Part shown: positions 45,859-54,345 of the stretch, piece by piece | How the letters are laid out: the number at the start of each line of letters is the position of its first letter | Position numbering within the stretch: the stretch's first letter is position 1 | Program-made: the position numbers and the translations under genes | Assembly (NCBI GenBank): GCA_963804495.1 | Contig: CAWDQN010000007.1 | Location: 102,308-166,307 of the forward strand | Reading direction: 5' to 3' | DNA length: 64,000 bases | Source of the DNA: Rhodovastum sp963804495 | Lineage (GTDB): Bacteria; Pseudomonadota; Alphaproteobacteria; Acetobacterales; Acetobacteraceae | The notes under the pieces: generated by a model | Database searches by the model: none | Seen by the model: only the letters and a program-made list of their open reading frames with translations | Told to the model about the DNA's origin: nothing

Positions 45859-47769
45859 GTGCGCCAGGACAAGCTGATCTGGTCCAGCCGGTGAAAGTCC
45901 GGTCCGGGTAAGGGGTAGCACCCGCCCGGCAGCGAGTGTTGCGTGAGCCCGTCGGCGACGGCGGCCACGAAGCGTACACAGCGATTGTGTGGGGTGGGAA
46001 AATGAGCCGCGAAAGTTTTAAATCCACGGAGGCCGAGGCTGTCCCCTCTGTCGAAGGCAACATGTGCGGCGCCGTTATGCGAGGCGCTGACGCTCCGTCG
46101 TGGTCTAAGACCCCATCACGCACAAAAGGAACAGGTCGGAACCTGGGAGATCTCGCGTTTGACCGGATGGCCTCACAGCTGCTCGGCCCGCATCGGGAAG
46201 GCGAGGAGCCGTAGCCGATGATGCACGGACGCGAGAAGTCAGACCCTGAAATAGTAGCGATGAAGCCGACGAACAATGCGGTCCCACCCGCGGCGGAGTT
46301 GGTGGAGCGAAGGGCAGGGACCAAGGGGAATGCGGACCAGCAAAGCACGCTCCGGGCTCAGGACCGGGTAGGCGTGTCCCAGGCGCTGGAACGCATACGG
46401 CAAGCCGCGAGGCACAACAAGAAGGAACGGTTCACTACGCTTCTCCACCATGTCAGCGTCGAGACGCTGTTCCTGGCGTTTCACGCCCTTAAAAAGGACG
46501 CGGCACCCGGAGCTGACGGGGTGGTCTGGTCGGACTACGAGGCGGACCTTGATCTTCGGCTTGAGGAACTCCACGACCGGGTTCACAGGGGAGCGTATCG
46601 GCCGCAACCGTCACGCCGGGTGTATATACCGAAGGCGGACGGCCGGCAGCGGCCGCTCGCGATCGCCGCAGTCGAGGACAAGATCGTCCAAGGCGCGGTC
46701 GCGATGGTGCTGAGCGTGATTTACGAGGTGGATTTCCTCGGTTTCTCGTATGGGTTTCGACCGGAACGCAGCCAGCACGATGCGCTGGATGCGTTGGTGG
46801 TTGGAATCTCCAGCCGCCGTGTGAACTGGATACTCGACGCCGACATTCGATCGTTTTTCGATATGGTCGACCAGAGATGGATGATCCGTTTCGTTGAACA
46901 CCGGATCGGCGATCCGCGCATCATTCGCCTGCTCCAGAAATGGATGCAGGCGGGCGTGCTCGAAGACGGAGTTTTCCAGGCCAGTGAGAGGGGAACGGGG
47001 CAGGGATCGGTGATTTCACCGCTACTTGCCAACATCTACCTGCACTACGCCTTCGACCTCTGGGCCAACCGCTGGCGACAGCGGGAGGCAACTGGCAACA
47101 TGATCATCGTGCGGTATGCCGATGACACCGTGGTCGGTTTCGAGCAAGAGGCCGACGCCCGTCGGTTTCTCGACATGATGCGCACGCGCTTGGAGGAGTT
47201 CGCGTTGTCGCTCCATCCGGAAAAGACCCGCCTGATCGAATTCGGCCGCCACGCAGCAGCCGACCGCGAGAAGCGCGGGCTGGGCAAGCCGGAGACCTTC
47301 AACTTCCTGGGCTTCACCTTCATCTGTGGTAAGTCCCGGCAGGGCCGCTTCCTGATCAAAAGGAAGACACGGCAAGACCGTATGATGGCGAAGCTCCTGG
47401 AACTGAAGGAAGAAATGCAACGACGCATGCACTGGCCGATCTCCGAACAGGGGAAATGGCTGAAGCAGGTCGTGACAGGGTTCTTCAACTATCACGCCGT
47501 GCCGACCAACAGCCGGGCACTCGCTGCCTTCCGGCATCACGTTGTGACCCTCTGGCGACGCGCGCTCAAGCGGCGAGGCCAAAAGGACCACACGACATGG
47601 GACCGGATCGCCCGCCTGGCAGAGGAGTGGCTCCCCAAGCCCCGTATCCTACACCCTTGGCCAAACGTTCGCTTTGCCGTCAAACACCCGAGGTAGGAGC
47701 CGTATGCGGGCAAGCTGCACGTACGGAACTGTGCGGGGGGCGCCCAGCAATGGGCGTCCCTACCGCGAT
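45859..47769 (+). mobile_element. Group II intron with reverse transcriptase, inside the IS terminal repeat
   Basis: The 5' end is the canonical GTGCGCC (45859). Domain V is GAGCCGTATGCGGGCAAGCTGCACGTACGG-like at 47698-47732, with the AGC triad replaced by GAGCC-type pairing. Domain VI is the hairpin GGGCGCCCA-GCAA-TGGGCGTCC (47740-47760), and the 3' end is TACCGCGAT (47761-47769). The 1.9-kb unit includes a ribozyme part of about 360 bp before the RT gene. Splicing it out restores the IS end. The lineage class is not assigned. Confidence 0.88.
46218..47696 (+). CDS. ltrA: Group II intron-encoded reverse transcriptase/maturase
   Basis: 492 residues; a later start at 46260 (MKPTNNAVPP) is possible. 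RT fingers-palm motifs are FHALKKDAAPGADGVVWSDY, YIPKADGRQRPLAIAAVEDK, YGFRPERSQHDALDAL, WILDADIRSFFDMVD, RGTGQGSVISPLLANIYLHY and the catalytic IVRYADDTVVGF (YADD at about residue 300). The maturase X domain follows (WLKQVVTGFFNYHAVPTNSR). No HNH endonuclease is visible after the X domain; the protein ends PWPNVRFAVKHPR. It would splice the intron and drive retrohoming, probably using DNA ends or replication forks for priming in the absence of an endonuclease. Confidence 0.93.
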   Translation: MMHGREKSDPEIVAMKPTNNAVPPAAELVERRAGTKGNADQQSTLRAQDRVGVSQALERIRQAARHNKKERFTTLLHHVSVETLFLAFHALKKDAAPGADGVVWSDYEADLDLRLEELHDRVHRGAYRPQPSRRVYIPKADGRQRPLAIAAVEDKIVQGAVAMVLSVIYEVDFLGFSYGFRPERSQHDALDALVVGISSRRVNWILDADIRSFFDMVDQRWMIRFVEHRIGDPRIIRLLQKWMQAGVLEDGVFQASERGTGQGSVISPLLANIYLHYAFDLWANRWRQREATGNMIIVRYADDTVVGFEQEADARRFLDMMRTRLEEFALSLHPEKTRLIEFGRHAAADREKRGLGKPETFNFLGFTFICGKSRQGRFLIKRKTRQDRMMAKLLELKEEMQRRMHWPISEQGKWLKQVVTGFFNYHAVPTNSRALAAFRHHVVTLWRRALKRRGQKDHTTWDRIARLAEEWLPKPRILHPWPNVRFAVKHPR

Positions 47770-48177
47770 AGTCCTGAGTATGGCCCCCTATGATCCGGTT
47801 TATTTGCCAGGTCACAAGCTTATGAAGATTGACCAGGATGGCGTTGAGCTCGAGTGCCTGGCAACTGGCGCACCCGTCTTTGTCCAGGCGGACACGGTGA
47901 TTCTGGCGTTGGGCGTGCGGCCGCAACAGGAATTGGTAAACGCTTTCAAAGCTGCCTTCCCGGACGCCCGCGTCATAGGCGACGCGACCCATGGCGGGCG
48001 GATCGTGGACGCGACCCAGGCTGCGTACGGCCAGGCGTTCGCGTTCGAACCGTAAAGCAATCGCGGAGTTCATAGATCAGACAACGCCGAGCTTCCGGCC
48101 AAGCGGACTTTCCAAGAAAGGGTCGACTGGGGGGATCGCCTAATTGGTTCTGAAACCTGCAACGGAGCCAGTCAACC

Positions 48178-48993
48178 ATGGACGCAACAAGCGACTACTA
48201 CAAAGACAAGGTTGCGGTCGTGACCGGCGGCGCATCGGGCATCGGCTTGGCCCTCGCGGAGACGATGCTCTCCTACGGGGCCGCGAAAGTCATCGTTGCC
48301 AACGTCAACGACGAGAATCTCCAACGGGAAACCACGCGACTAAACATCGCCTGTCCCGGCAAGGTGCTCGGGGTCCACTGCAACGTCACAAAGGAAGCGG
48401 ACATCCGAGGAATGATCGGAAAAGCCGCTGCGTTTGGCGGGCATATCGATCTGCTGTTCAACAATGCCGGTGCCGGTCTGGGCGGTTTTTTTGAGGAACA
48501 GTCGAATGAGGATTGGGCGAAGGCATTCGCGCTGAACTTTTACAGCGCCCTGTACGGCATTCGCGCCGTGCTGCCGATCATGCGCAAGCAAGGTAGTGGC
48601 CACATCGTCAGCATCATTTCCGGCATCGCCTTCATGCCAATGGCGCAGCAAACGAGGTACGCCGCCACGAAGGCGGCGCTCAACGGGCTGACGCTGGCGC
48701 TGCGCTATGAACTGTGGGACGAAAATATCCGTGTAACATCGGCGACGCCGGGCACGACAGCCACCGCGATCTGGAAAGCCGGTGGTGCCGAGCCGCCACC
48801 GGGCGCGCAGTCAGCGGAACAGTCCGCGCTGACCATCCTGGCGGGGGTGGCCAGGAATGAGCGCCTGGTGCTCGGTGACCAGAACGACGTTCAAGGCGCG
48901 AAAATCTGCTTCAACCCCGACGCGGCTGCCGGAGTGGAAGAATACCTGCTGAACGTTGCCCGCAAGCGGCGAAGCGGTGAATGCGTCGTGTAA
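48178..48993 (+). CDS. Short-chain dehydrogenase/reductase
   Basis: 271 residues. Classical SDR: cofactor motif VVTGGASGIGLAL (residues about 14-26), LLFNNAGAGLG, the catalytic Ser in VSIISGIAF, and Tyr-x-x-x-Lys in TRYAATKAALNG. It should interconvert an alcohol and a ketone with NAD(P)H. The substrate is not visible; by context it acts on an intermediate of the acyl/alicyclic degradation cluster. It is the second gene after the reductase, 122 bp from its stop. The start is the ATG at 48178 after a CAACC spacer. Confidence 0.92.
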   Translation: MDATSDYYKDKVAVVTGGASGIGLALAETMLSYGAAKVIVANVNDENLQRETTRLNIACPGKVLGVHCNVTKEADIRGMIGKAAAFGGHIDLLFNNAGAGLGGFFEEQSNEDWAKAFALNFYSALYGIRAVLPIMRKQGSGHIVSIISGIAFMPMAQQTRYAATKAALNGLTLALRYELWDENIRVTSATPGTTATAIWKAGGAEPPPGAQSAEQSALTILAGVARNERLVLGDQNDVQGAKICFNPDAAAGVEEYLLNVARKRRSGECVV

Positions 48994-49028
48994 TTCCCAA
49001 ATTGCCAAACAGCGAAAGAAACCTGCCA

Positions 49029-49894
49029 TGAAAAACGGAAGTTTTTTTGTCCCGCGGGAGCGGATTTACCCCTTCTTCAATCCCGGTGACATGAACAACC
49101 AGGAGGGTCTCTACCTCTGCTGGGAAACCGACCCGGGCGTCGCGCGCCGTGTCCTGCCGCCCCCGCTCGCGCTGGCTCTCCCGGACCATGCCGTGGTGAT
49201 GGTGTATGTCGTCAATATCCGCGAGCCGACATTCGGACCGTGGTACATGGAAGGCGCCATGATGCTGCTGTGCCGCTATGGCGGAATATCGGGCGCCTAT
49301 ATCCTGAACCTCCAGCTCAGCGGTCCCGGTGCGTTGACGGGTCTGTGCAGCGGACGGGAACTCTCCGGCCTGCCCAAAAAGATATGTGAGCGTATCGTGG
49401 TCGAGCGCACCGACGATTGTGCCCGTGCCTTCATCGAGAGCAAGGGCAGGCGCATCTTCAACGTCGAACTGGAAGTCGGACGTTACAACGACCCGCTTGC
49501 CGCACAGTTCTACGCAGCCGCCCGACCTGGATGTCAGGAAAGGAGTTCCTGCCTGCTGTTCCACTACGAGCCCGCCCCGGCACCTGACGGACACATGACG
49601 TTTCCGAAAATGCGTCTGCTCAACTATGACAATACGATAGACTACGAGTCGTGGGAACCGGCTTCCATCCGGTCCATTACGATGGAGCCGTCGCTCGACG
49701 ACCCGTGGGCCGAACTCACGGTCGTGAAACCTCTCGGCGCAGGCTACAGTATCAACTCGAACAGCGTTCTCGGCGTCTCGACTCTCGCAGAATTCGAGGG
49801 AGACGAAGCTGACGGTCTGATCTCGTACCTGTTCGCCGGGCGCTGGGATCGGTCCACGATCTGCGCCAGCCACCAGCGCTACGGGCAATTCTGA
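49029..49894 (+). CDS. Acetoacetate-decarboxylase-like protein
   Basis: 288 residues. 'ADC-like' pattern: LYLCWETDPGVARRVLPPPL near residue 35, HAVVMVYVVNIREPTFGPWY MEGAMMLLCRYGGISGAYIL, and GRELSGLPKKICERIVVERT, where the lysine of GLPKK matches the Schiff-base Lys region of acetoacetate decarboxylase ('GFPKK'). The family includes decarboxylases, aldolases and dehydratases of 1,3-dicarbonyl compounds. The exact reaction is not inferable. It lies between the SDR gene (36 bp) and the HADH gene (125 bp). Confidence 0.8.
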
Positions 49895-50018
49895 CCGTGA
49901 CGGGCAGGTCCTGATCACGAACCGGAGCCCGAGCCGCGCGACGGGCAAAGAGAATCAGGATTCCGCCAAACTACATGCTTACCGATCCGTGGGGGCGCAT
50001 TCCCCGAAGGAGGAGGAC

Positions 50019-50942
50019 ATGAAGATCGACGACATCCGCCATGTGCTGGTGATCGGCGCCGGCACCATGGGTCTGCAGATCGCCCTGCAATGTGCCCTGA
50101 AAGGGTACGACGTCACGGTCTATGACGTTTCCGCTGACGCGCTGCGGGCGGCGACCGAGAAGGCCAGGGTCCTCGCGGCGAAGGTGGTTGACGACCAACG
50201 ATTCACCCGTCCCGAGGCCGATGCCGCCCTGGCCCGGATGAGCTTTACCACGCAGCCCGAAGACGGGGCCAAAGCGGACCTGGTGAGCGAATCGGTGCCG
50301 GAGGATCCCGGCTTGAAGGCGAAGATATTTGCTCAGTTCAATCAGGTCTGCCCGCCGCGCACGATCTTCACGACGAACACCTCGACGTTGCTGCCCTCCA
50401 TGTTCGCGGACGCGACCGGACGTCCGGAACACTTCGCTGCCTTGCACTTCCACAATGTGTGGAGTGCGAATCTGGTGGACATCATGCCGCATCCCGGCAC
50501 GAGTCAGGAGACGGTGGAGCTTCTGTACGCCTTCGCAAAACGGATCGACCAGGTTCCGCTTGTTCTCAAGAAGGAGAGCCCTGGGTATGTCTACAATGCG
50601 ATAAGTGGCAAGATAAACGATGCAGCTTTCGGGCTCCTTAACAATGGCATTGCGTCCATCGAAGACATTGATCGCGCTTTTATGACCGTCTATAAAACCA
50701 AGGCAGGCCCCTTCGGTATGATGGATTTGGTCGGACTCGATACCATATGGCATGTTGCGCGAAGCAATGCGAGTATAAACAAGGATGCGGGAGCCCTCGC
50801 ATTCGCCGACCACTTCAAGAAAGAGTACATCGACAAAGGGTGGCTCGGTGAGAAAGCCGGAAGGGGCTTCTATACGTATCCCAATCCGGCTTATGCACAA
50901 CCTGGCTTCTTGATGGGCGAACCGGCGACCGGAACATCTTGA
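50019..50942 (+). CDS. 3-Hydroxyacyl-CoA dehydrogenase
   Basis: 307 residues, ATG at 50019 with a perfect AGGAGG ribosome-binding site. The NAD-binding N-terminus is LVIGAGTMGLQIALQCALKG YDVTVYD. The domain marks SVPEDPGLKAKIFAQFNQVC, IFTTNTSTLLPSMFA and HFAALHFHNVWSANLVDIMP (catalytic His) follow. The C-terminal domain reads PGYVYNAISGKINDAAFGLL and KAGPFGMMDLVGLDTIWHVA. It oxidises 3-hydroxyacyl-CoA in beta-oxidation-like routes. In this cluster it could follow the enoyl reductase/hydratase steps. Confidence 0.93.
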   Translation: MKIDDIRHVLVIGAGTMGLQIALQCALKGYDVTVYDVSADALRAATEKARVLAAKVVDDQRFTRPEADAALARMSFTTQPEDGAKADLVSESVPEDPGLKAKIFAQFNQVCPPRTIFTTNTSTLLPSMFADATGRPEHFAALHFHNVWSANLVDIMPHPGTSQETVELLYAFAKRIDQVPLVLKKESPGYVYNAISGKINDAAFGLLNNGIASIEDIDRAFMTVYKTKAGPFGMMDLVGLDTIWHVARSNASINKDAGALAFADHFKKEYIDKGWLGEKAGRGFYTYPNPAYAQPGFLMGEPATGTS

Positions 50943-51215
50943 TCGTGGGGACGCACCGGTATCAGCGACACAGGTGGCCTGGTTCCTCGAGACAGCGTTG
51001 CGCTGCCGCTAAGGCAACGCTCAGAAATATGCGCGCACTTTGGACGTAAGCGGTTGTGCGATGCACTGATCCACATGGGCTAGGGCACGAGACGGAAACC
51101 TCCTGGAGTGGACCGCCCGGCTGCGGGCACTTCACGAAGACGGGCGCAGCTCGTCATCGCCGCTTTGGTGCCCCAACAGCGATGACGACCGCCCACAACA
51201 CGCCGGGGACGAACG
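50943..51215. other. Intergenic spacer
   Basis: 273 bp between the dehydrogenase and the membrane protein gene. I see no gene, tRNA or clear hairpin here. Confidence 0.4.
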
Positions 51216-52439
51216 ATGGATCAATACTACGACCGTGCGCTGGAAATCGACATCCTGCTGGTCCTCGGGACATTCGGGACCCTGTTCGGCTTGCTGCTGT
51301 TCCCGATCAGCGCCGGTCGCCTCCCCTTCAACCTCGACAGCACCTATGGATTGTTTCTTGTCCTGGTCTCTTTCCAGACCATAACGATGGGCAAGACGCC
51401 GTTCGGCGACGTCCGCCGGTCGTGGGCGGTGGTAATTGTCGGCCTGTGCGCGGCGGCGCTCGGGATGTGCGCCTGCTTCATTCCAGGCGTTCTTACGCAG
51501 GTCGCGCGTGCGGCCGTCGGGATCATTCTTCTTGGCGGCGGCGTCTCCCTTCTGCTGCAGTTCCTGATATCGAGGACGAAGGCGAGGTTGTGGCTCAAGA
51601 CAGGGCCGGCCCTCGCGCAACTCGCGATCGCCTGCGCGCTCGTCTATGCGCTGGGCATCGTGCTCGGCGTGATCACCCTCGCCCCCGGGGTCGTCGCGAA
51701 CGAGTCGACGGCGATTGTTCTCGTCGCCTGGGGTGGCAGCCTCTTCTATCTGGCCTGGCTCCTGCGGAAGGTCACGCTTCTCTATCCGACCGAGGTGAGC
51801 GAGGGGCACGGGTCCATTCGGATCCCGGGGAGAGGTATTGCCCTGTTCGGGGACGCGGTCCTGCCGCTGTTGCCAGCGATTTTGATCTTGATCGGAATGT
51901 CGCTGACATTGTTCGGGCTGCTGCTCGTCCCGGTCGGTCTCCGCCTCATTCCCGTTTCTTCCGACGGTCAACTGGGGCTGCTGCTCACCGTCATGGCGAT
52001 CCAGGCCATGGCCCTTGGTTCCACGCCGCTCGGCCAGCTGAGCCGCCCGTTCTGGATGCTGGTTGTTGGACTGGTTTTCGCCGCGCTCGGAATCGTCGCG
52101 TCGATCGTTCCCGGCCTGCTGACTGATTGGCTCCGCATCCTCGTCGGTGTTCTCAACCTCGGCAGCGGCGCCAAAGCGCTCCTGTCAGCCTGGCTGGCCA
52201 GCCGCGGACCGACGCAAAGCCCGGCCGATCCGGCTTCTGCTCTCCCCATCTTCAGGACGTTGGGTTCGACGCAGATGGCATTGAGTTGGCTCAGCGTCGT
52301 CTTTGGCGTCTCGATGCTCTTGCCGGAACTTATACCGGGGCTCGTGGCGCCCGTGCTCCTCGTGGCGAACGGAGGTGTTCTCATCAGATTTGCGACAATT
52401 CTTCTGAGGTTCGAGGCACTGAAGTTGACCGCGGGGTGA
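51216..52439 (+). CDS. Multi-pass membrane protein with an internal duplication
   Basis: 407 residues, about ten hydrophobic segments. The first half (LVLGTFGTLFGLLLFPISAG, VSFQTITMGKTPFGDVRRSW, VVIVGLCAAALGMCACFIPG, VLTQVARAAVGIILLGGGVS) and the second half (LILIGMSLTLFGLLLVPVGL, MAIQAMALGSTPLGQLSRPF, LVVGLVFAALGIVASIVPGL, WLRILVGVLNLGSGAKALL) align with one another, so the protein arose by tandem duplication of a roughly 150-residue unit. No named family is certain; HdeD-like DUF308 proteins are a distant similarity. A transport or stress role is not shown. It lies within the catabolic cluster and might be an accessory membrane component. Confidence 0.6.
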   Translation: MDQYYDRALEIDILLVLGTFGTLFGLLLFPISAGRLPFNLDSTYGLFLVLVSFQTITMGKTPFGDVRRSWAVVIVGLCAAALGMCACFIPGVLTQVARAAVGIILLGGGVSLLLQFLISRTKARLWLKTGPALAQLAIACALVYALGIVLGVITLAPGVVANESTAIVLVAWGGSLFYLAWLLRKVTLLYPTEVSEGHGSIRIPGRGIALFGDAVLPLLPAILILIGMSLTLFGLLLVPVGLRLIPVSSDGQLGLLLTVMAIQAMALGSTPLGQLSRPFWMLVVGLVFAALGIVASIVPGLLTDWLRILVGVLNLGSGAKALLSAWLASRGPTQSPADPASALPIFRTLGSTQMALSWLSVVFGVSMLLPELIPGLVAPVLLVANGGVLIRFATILLRFEALKLTAG

Positions 52440-52589
52440 TCGCTTCGACGCCATTCTGGCGATCAATTCGCCGCCGGCCCGAACCGGTGATGCGCCGCCG
52501 CCAGATGGGCAGGCAGCGAGCTTGGCGCAGCGGGCCCCCGGCGTCACATTCAGGGCGCCTCCAAGGCGCCCAGGCATGAGGAGGAAGTC

Positions 52590-53996
52590 ATGAACGAAAT
52601 TTGGACTTATTCGGCCGTCGAACTGGCCGCCGGAATCGCCCGCAAGGACTATTCCTGCGCCGAGGTGATCGAGGCGTACCTTCGCCGGATCGAAGCAGTC
52701 AACCCGCGCGTCAATGCCATCGTGAAGACGCTCAGCGACGGGGCGCGGCGCGGCGCTGCCGAAGCGGACCGCAAGGTCGCCTCCGGTCAGCCGCTCGGGC
52801 CGCTGCACGGCGTGCCCTTCACGATCAAGGAGAACATCAACGTCGCCGGCGATGCGACGACCTGTGGCGTTCCCTTCTACGCCGACGCCGTCGCGCGTTC
52901 GGACGCCCCTGTCGTCGAACGAATGCGGGCGGCGGGCGCGATCGCCATCGGCCGGACGAATCTCCCTGATATGGGGCTTTTCGTCTCGACCGAAAGCACG
53001 CTGTATGGTCTCACCCGAAACCCGTGGAACCCCGGCCGCACCGTGGGCGGCTCGAGCGGTGGGGAAGGGGTGGCGCTCGCGACCGGCATGTCGGCGGTCG
53101 GCCTCGGCAACGACTTTCGCGGCTCCTTGCGCAACCCCGCCAACGCCTGTGGCATCGCGACGATCCGGCCGACGCAGGGACGCGTTCCCGACGCTGACAC
53201 TGTCCCGTCGCAGGACCCGATACTCGCGGCTCAGTTGATGGCATCGCAGGGCCCGATGGCGCGCCGGATCGCGGATGTGCGCGTCACGCTGCGTGCGTTG
53301 GAGGGCGCTCATCCGCGCGATCCGTGGTCGATTGACCCGCCGGCCCAGACGCCACGCGGCGGCTCGCCGCCGCATGTCGCCATGGTCGCGGAGCCGCCGG
53401 GTGGCCTGACCGACCCAATCATCGCCAAAGTCATCCGCAACGCAGGGGCGGCGCTTCGTGACGCCGGCTACGAGGTCGTTGAAATCGTTCCGCCGCGCTA
53501 CGAACAGACGGCGTCGGTTCGAGACGAAATCGAAAGGGGCGACTTCCAATCGGTGCTGAGTACGTTCGATCGGCTGCAAAGCAAGTATCTTGAACAGCTG
53601 GCTCGGCTGTCTGCGAAATCCGCGCCCGCTATCGACGCCGCGGCTATGTCGCGTCTCTTCGTCGTTCGCCACGCGCTTGCGCGAGAATGGTCGGAGTTCA
53701 TGGCGCGATACCCGCTCGTTCTGTCGCCGGTCTGGACGGAGCTGCCCTTTGAAGTGGGCTTCGACCTCGCCTCTGCCGAGAATTTGCAGGCCGCGTTGCA
53801 GATGGGCCGGCCGGTCGTGCCCGCCAACCTGTTCGGTATTCCTTCGGCCTGTGTCTCTGCCGGCCGGGACGCGGCGACCGGCCTTCCCATCGGCGTTCTG
53901 CTGACCGGGCGCCGGATGCGCGACGACGAATGCCTCGACGCCGCCGAGGCGATCGAGGCGCGCCTCGCGCTTAAGACGCCGATCGACCCGGTTTGA
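52590..53996 (+). CDS. Amidase-signature family enzyme
   Basis: 468 residues. Ser-cisSer-Lys triad: Lys in GVPFTIKENINVAGDATTCG (about residue 79), cis-Ser in TVGGSSGGEGVALATGMSAV (about 155), and nucleophilic Ser in GNDFRGSLRNPANACGI (about 178; usual DTGGSIR). It hydrolyses a C-N bond, such as an amide or carbamate; the substrate is unknown. The ATG at 52590 follows AGGAGGAAG. It lies after the membrane protein and before the porin in the cluster. Confidence 0.9.
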   Translation: MNEIWTYSAVELAAGIARKDYSCAEVIEAYLRRIEAVNPRVNAIVKTLSDGARRGAAEADRKVASGQPLGPLHGVPFTIKENINVAGDATTCGVPFYADAVARSDAPVVERMRAAGAIAIGRTNLPDMGLFVSTESTLYGLTRNPWNPGRTVGGSSGGEGVALATGMSAVGLGNDFRGSLRNPANACGIATIRPTQGRVPDADTVPSQDPILAAQLMASQGPMARRIADVRVTLRALEGAHPRDPWSIDPPAQTPRGGSPPHVAMVAEPPGGLTDPIIAKVIRNAGAALRDAGYEVVEIVPPRYEQTASVRDEIERGDFQSVLSTFDRLQSKYLEQLARLSAKSAPAIDAAAMSRLFVVRHALAREWSEFMARYPLVLSPVWTELPFEVGFDLASAENLQAALQMGRPVVPANLFGIPSACVSAGRDAATGLPIGVLLTGRRMRDDECLDAAEAIEARLALKTPIDPV

Positions 53997-54112
53997 TCGT
54001 CGCCATGGTTCTGTCGGCATTCGTGCCACCAGGCACGAGTGGCACGAGTGCCGCCGACGGAGCGGCATCTGCCATTTGGCCCGCACCAACTCAGCCGAAT
54101 GGGAACATTCTG

Positions 54113-54214
54113 ATGAGTGAAAAATCAACGACCGCCCCGGACAAGAAAACTCTAAGTGCCATTGCCCTGCTTCACGAAAGCCTTGCTTCAGAGAACTGGC
54201 ACGATTACGACTAA
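54113..54214 (+). CDS. Possible small peptide
   Basis: 33 residues (MSEKSTTAPDKKTLSAIALL and so on, ending NWHDYD) from the ATG at 54113, ending 131 bp before the porin gene. The acidic, soluble composition looks coding, but there is no convincing ribosome-binding site and no family. It could equally be chance. Confidence 0.25.
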   Translation: MSEKSTTAPDKKTLSAIALLHESLASENWHDYD

Positions 54215-54345
54215 GCATCTGAAGTTGGTCCTGGTCCGGACACACTTGGTAAGGTCAACCGCTTGCGCGGCACGCGCTCGGAATGTTGGACAATGCGGCA
54301 CCCCGAGGCGAGGCCGGTTTGGTTGCGCAAACCAGGAGATCGCAC

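Larger units (their letters stand above)
44507..47778 (+). mobile_element. IS4-type element split by a group II intron (copy 2)
   Basis: It is flanked by 11-bp target duplications TATGGCCCCCT at 44496-44506 and 47779-47789. The left end is CATGGCTCCCCTCATT. The right end, reconstructed across the intron, is AATGAGGGG|AGTCCTGAG, giving imperfect inverted repeats (CTCCCCTCATT core). The IS without the intron is about 1.36 kb and encodes one transposase. It interrupts the flavin oxidoreductase gene. Confidence 0.85.
42832..48055 (+). pseudogene. NADH:flavin oxidoreductase / 2,4-dienoyl-CoA-reductase type enzyme, interrupted by IS + intron
   Basis: The N-terminal part (42832-44506, about 558 residues) shows an FMN barrel (LFSPVRIGRVEIKNRVAMTS; QLHHPGRS; GVELHGAHGYLINCFLSPYL NKRDDQYGGS), an Fe-S cysteine cluster (CKCVGCLVCF ... 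CSVNPVTG), an FAD site (VAVVGGGPAGFTAA) and an NAD(P) site (VVVGSGMTGLETAE). It is cut in the codons for KERMAP. The missing 92 residues resume at 47780 (APYDPVYLPGHKLMKIDQDG to TQAAYGQAFAFEP). An 11-bp direct repeat, TATGGCCCCCT, flanks the insertion, so precise excision would restore the gene (about 650 residues). It would reduce enoyl/dienoyl substrates using NAD(P)H. Confidence 0.9.

Noticed and set aside
53993..54214. 73-residue gene reading through the amidase stop region
   Set aside because: Only the last 33 codons have plausible coding composition and no ribosome-binding site supports either start.
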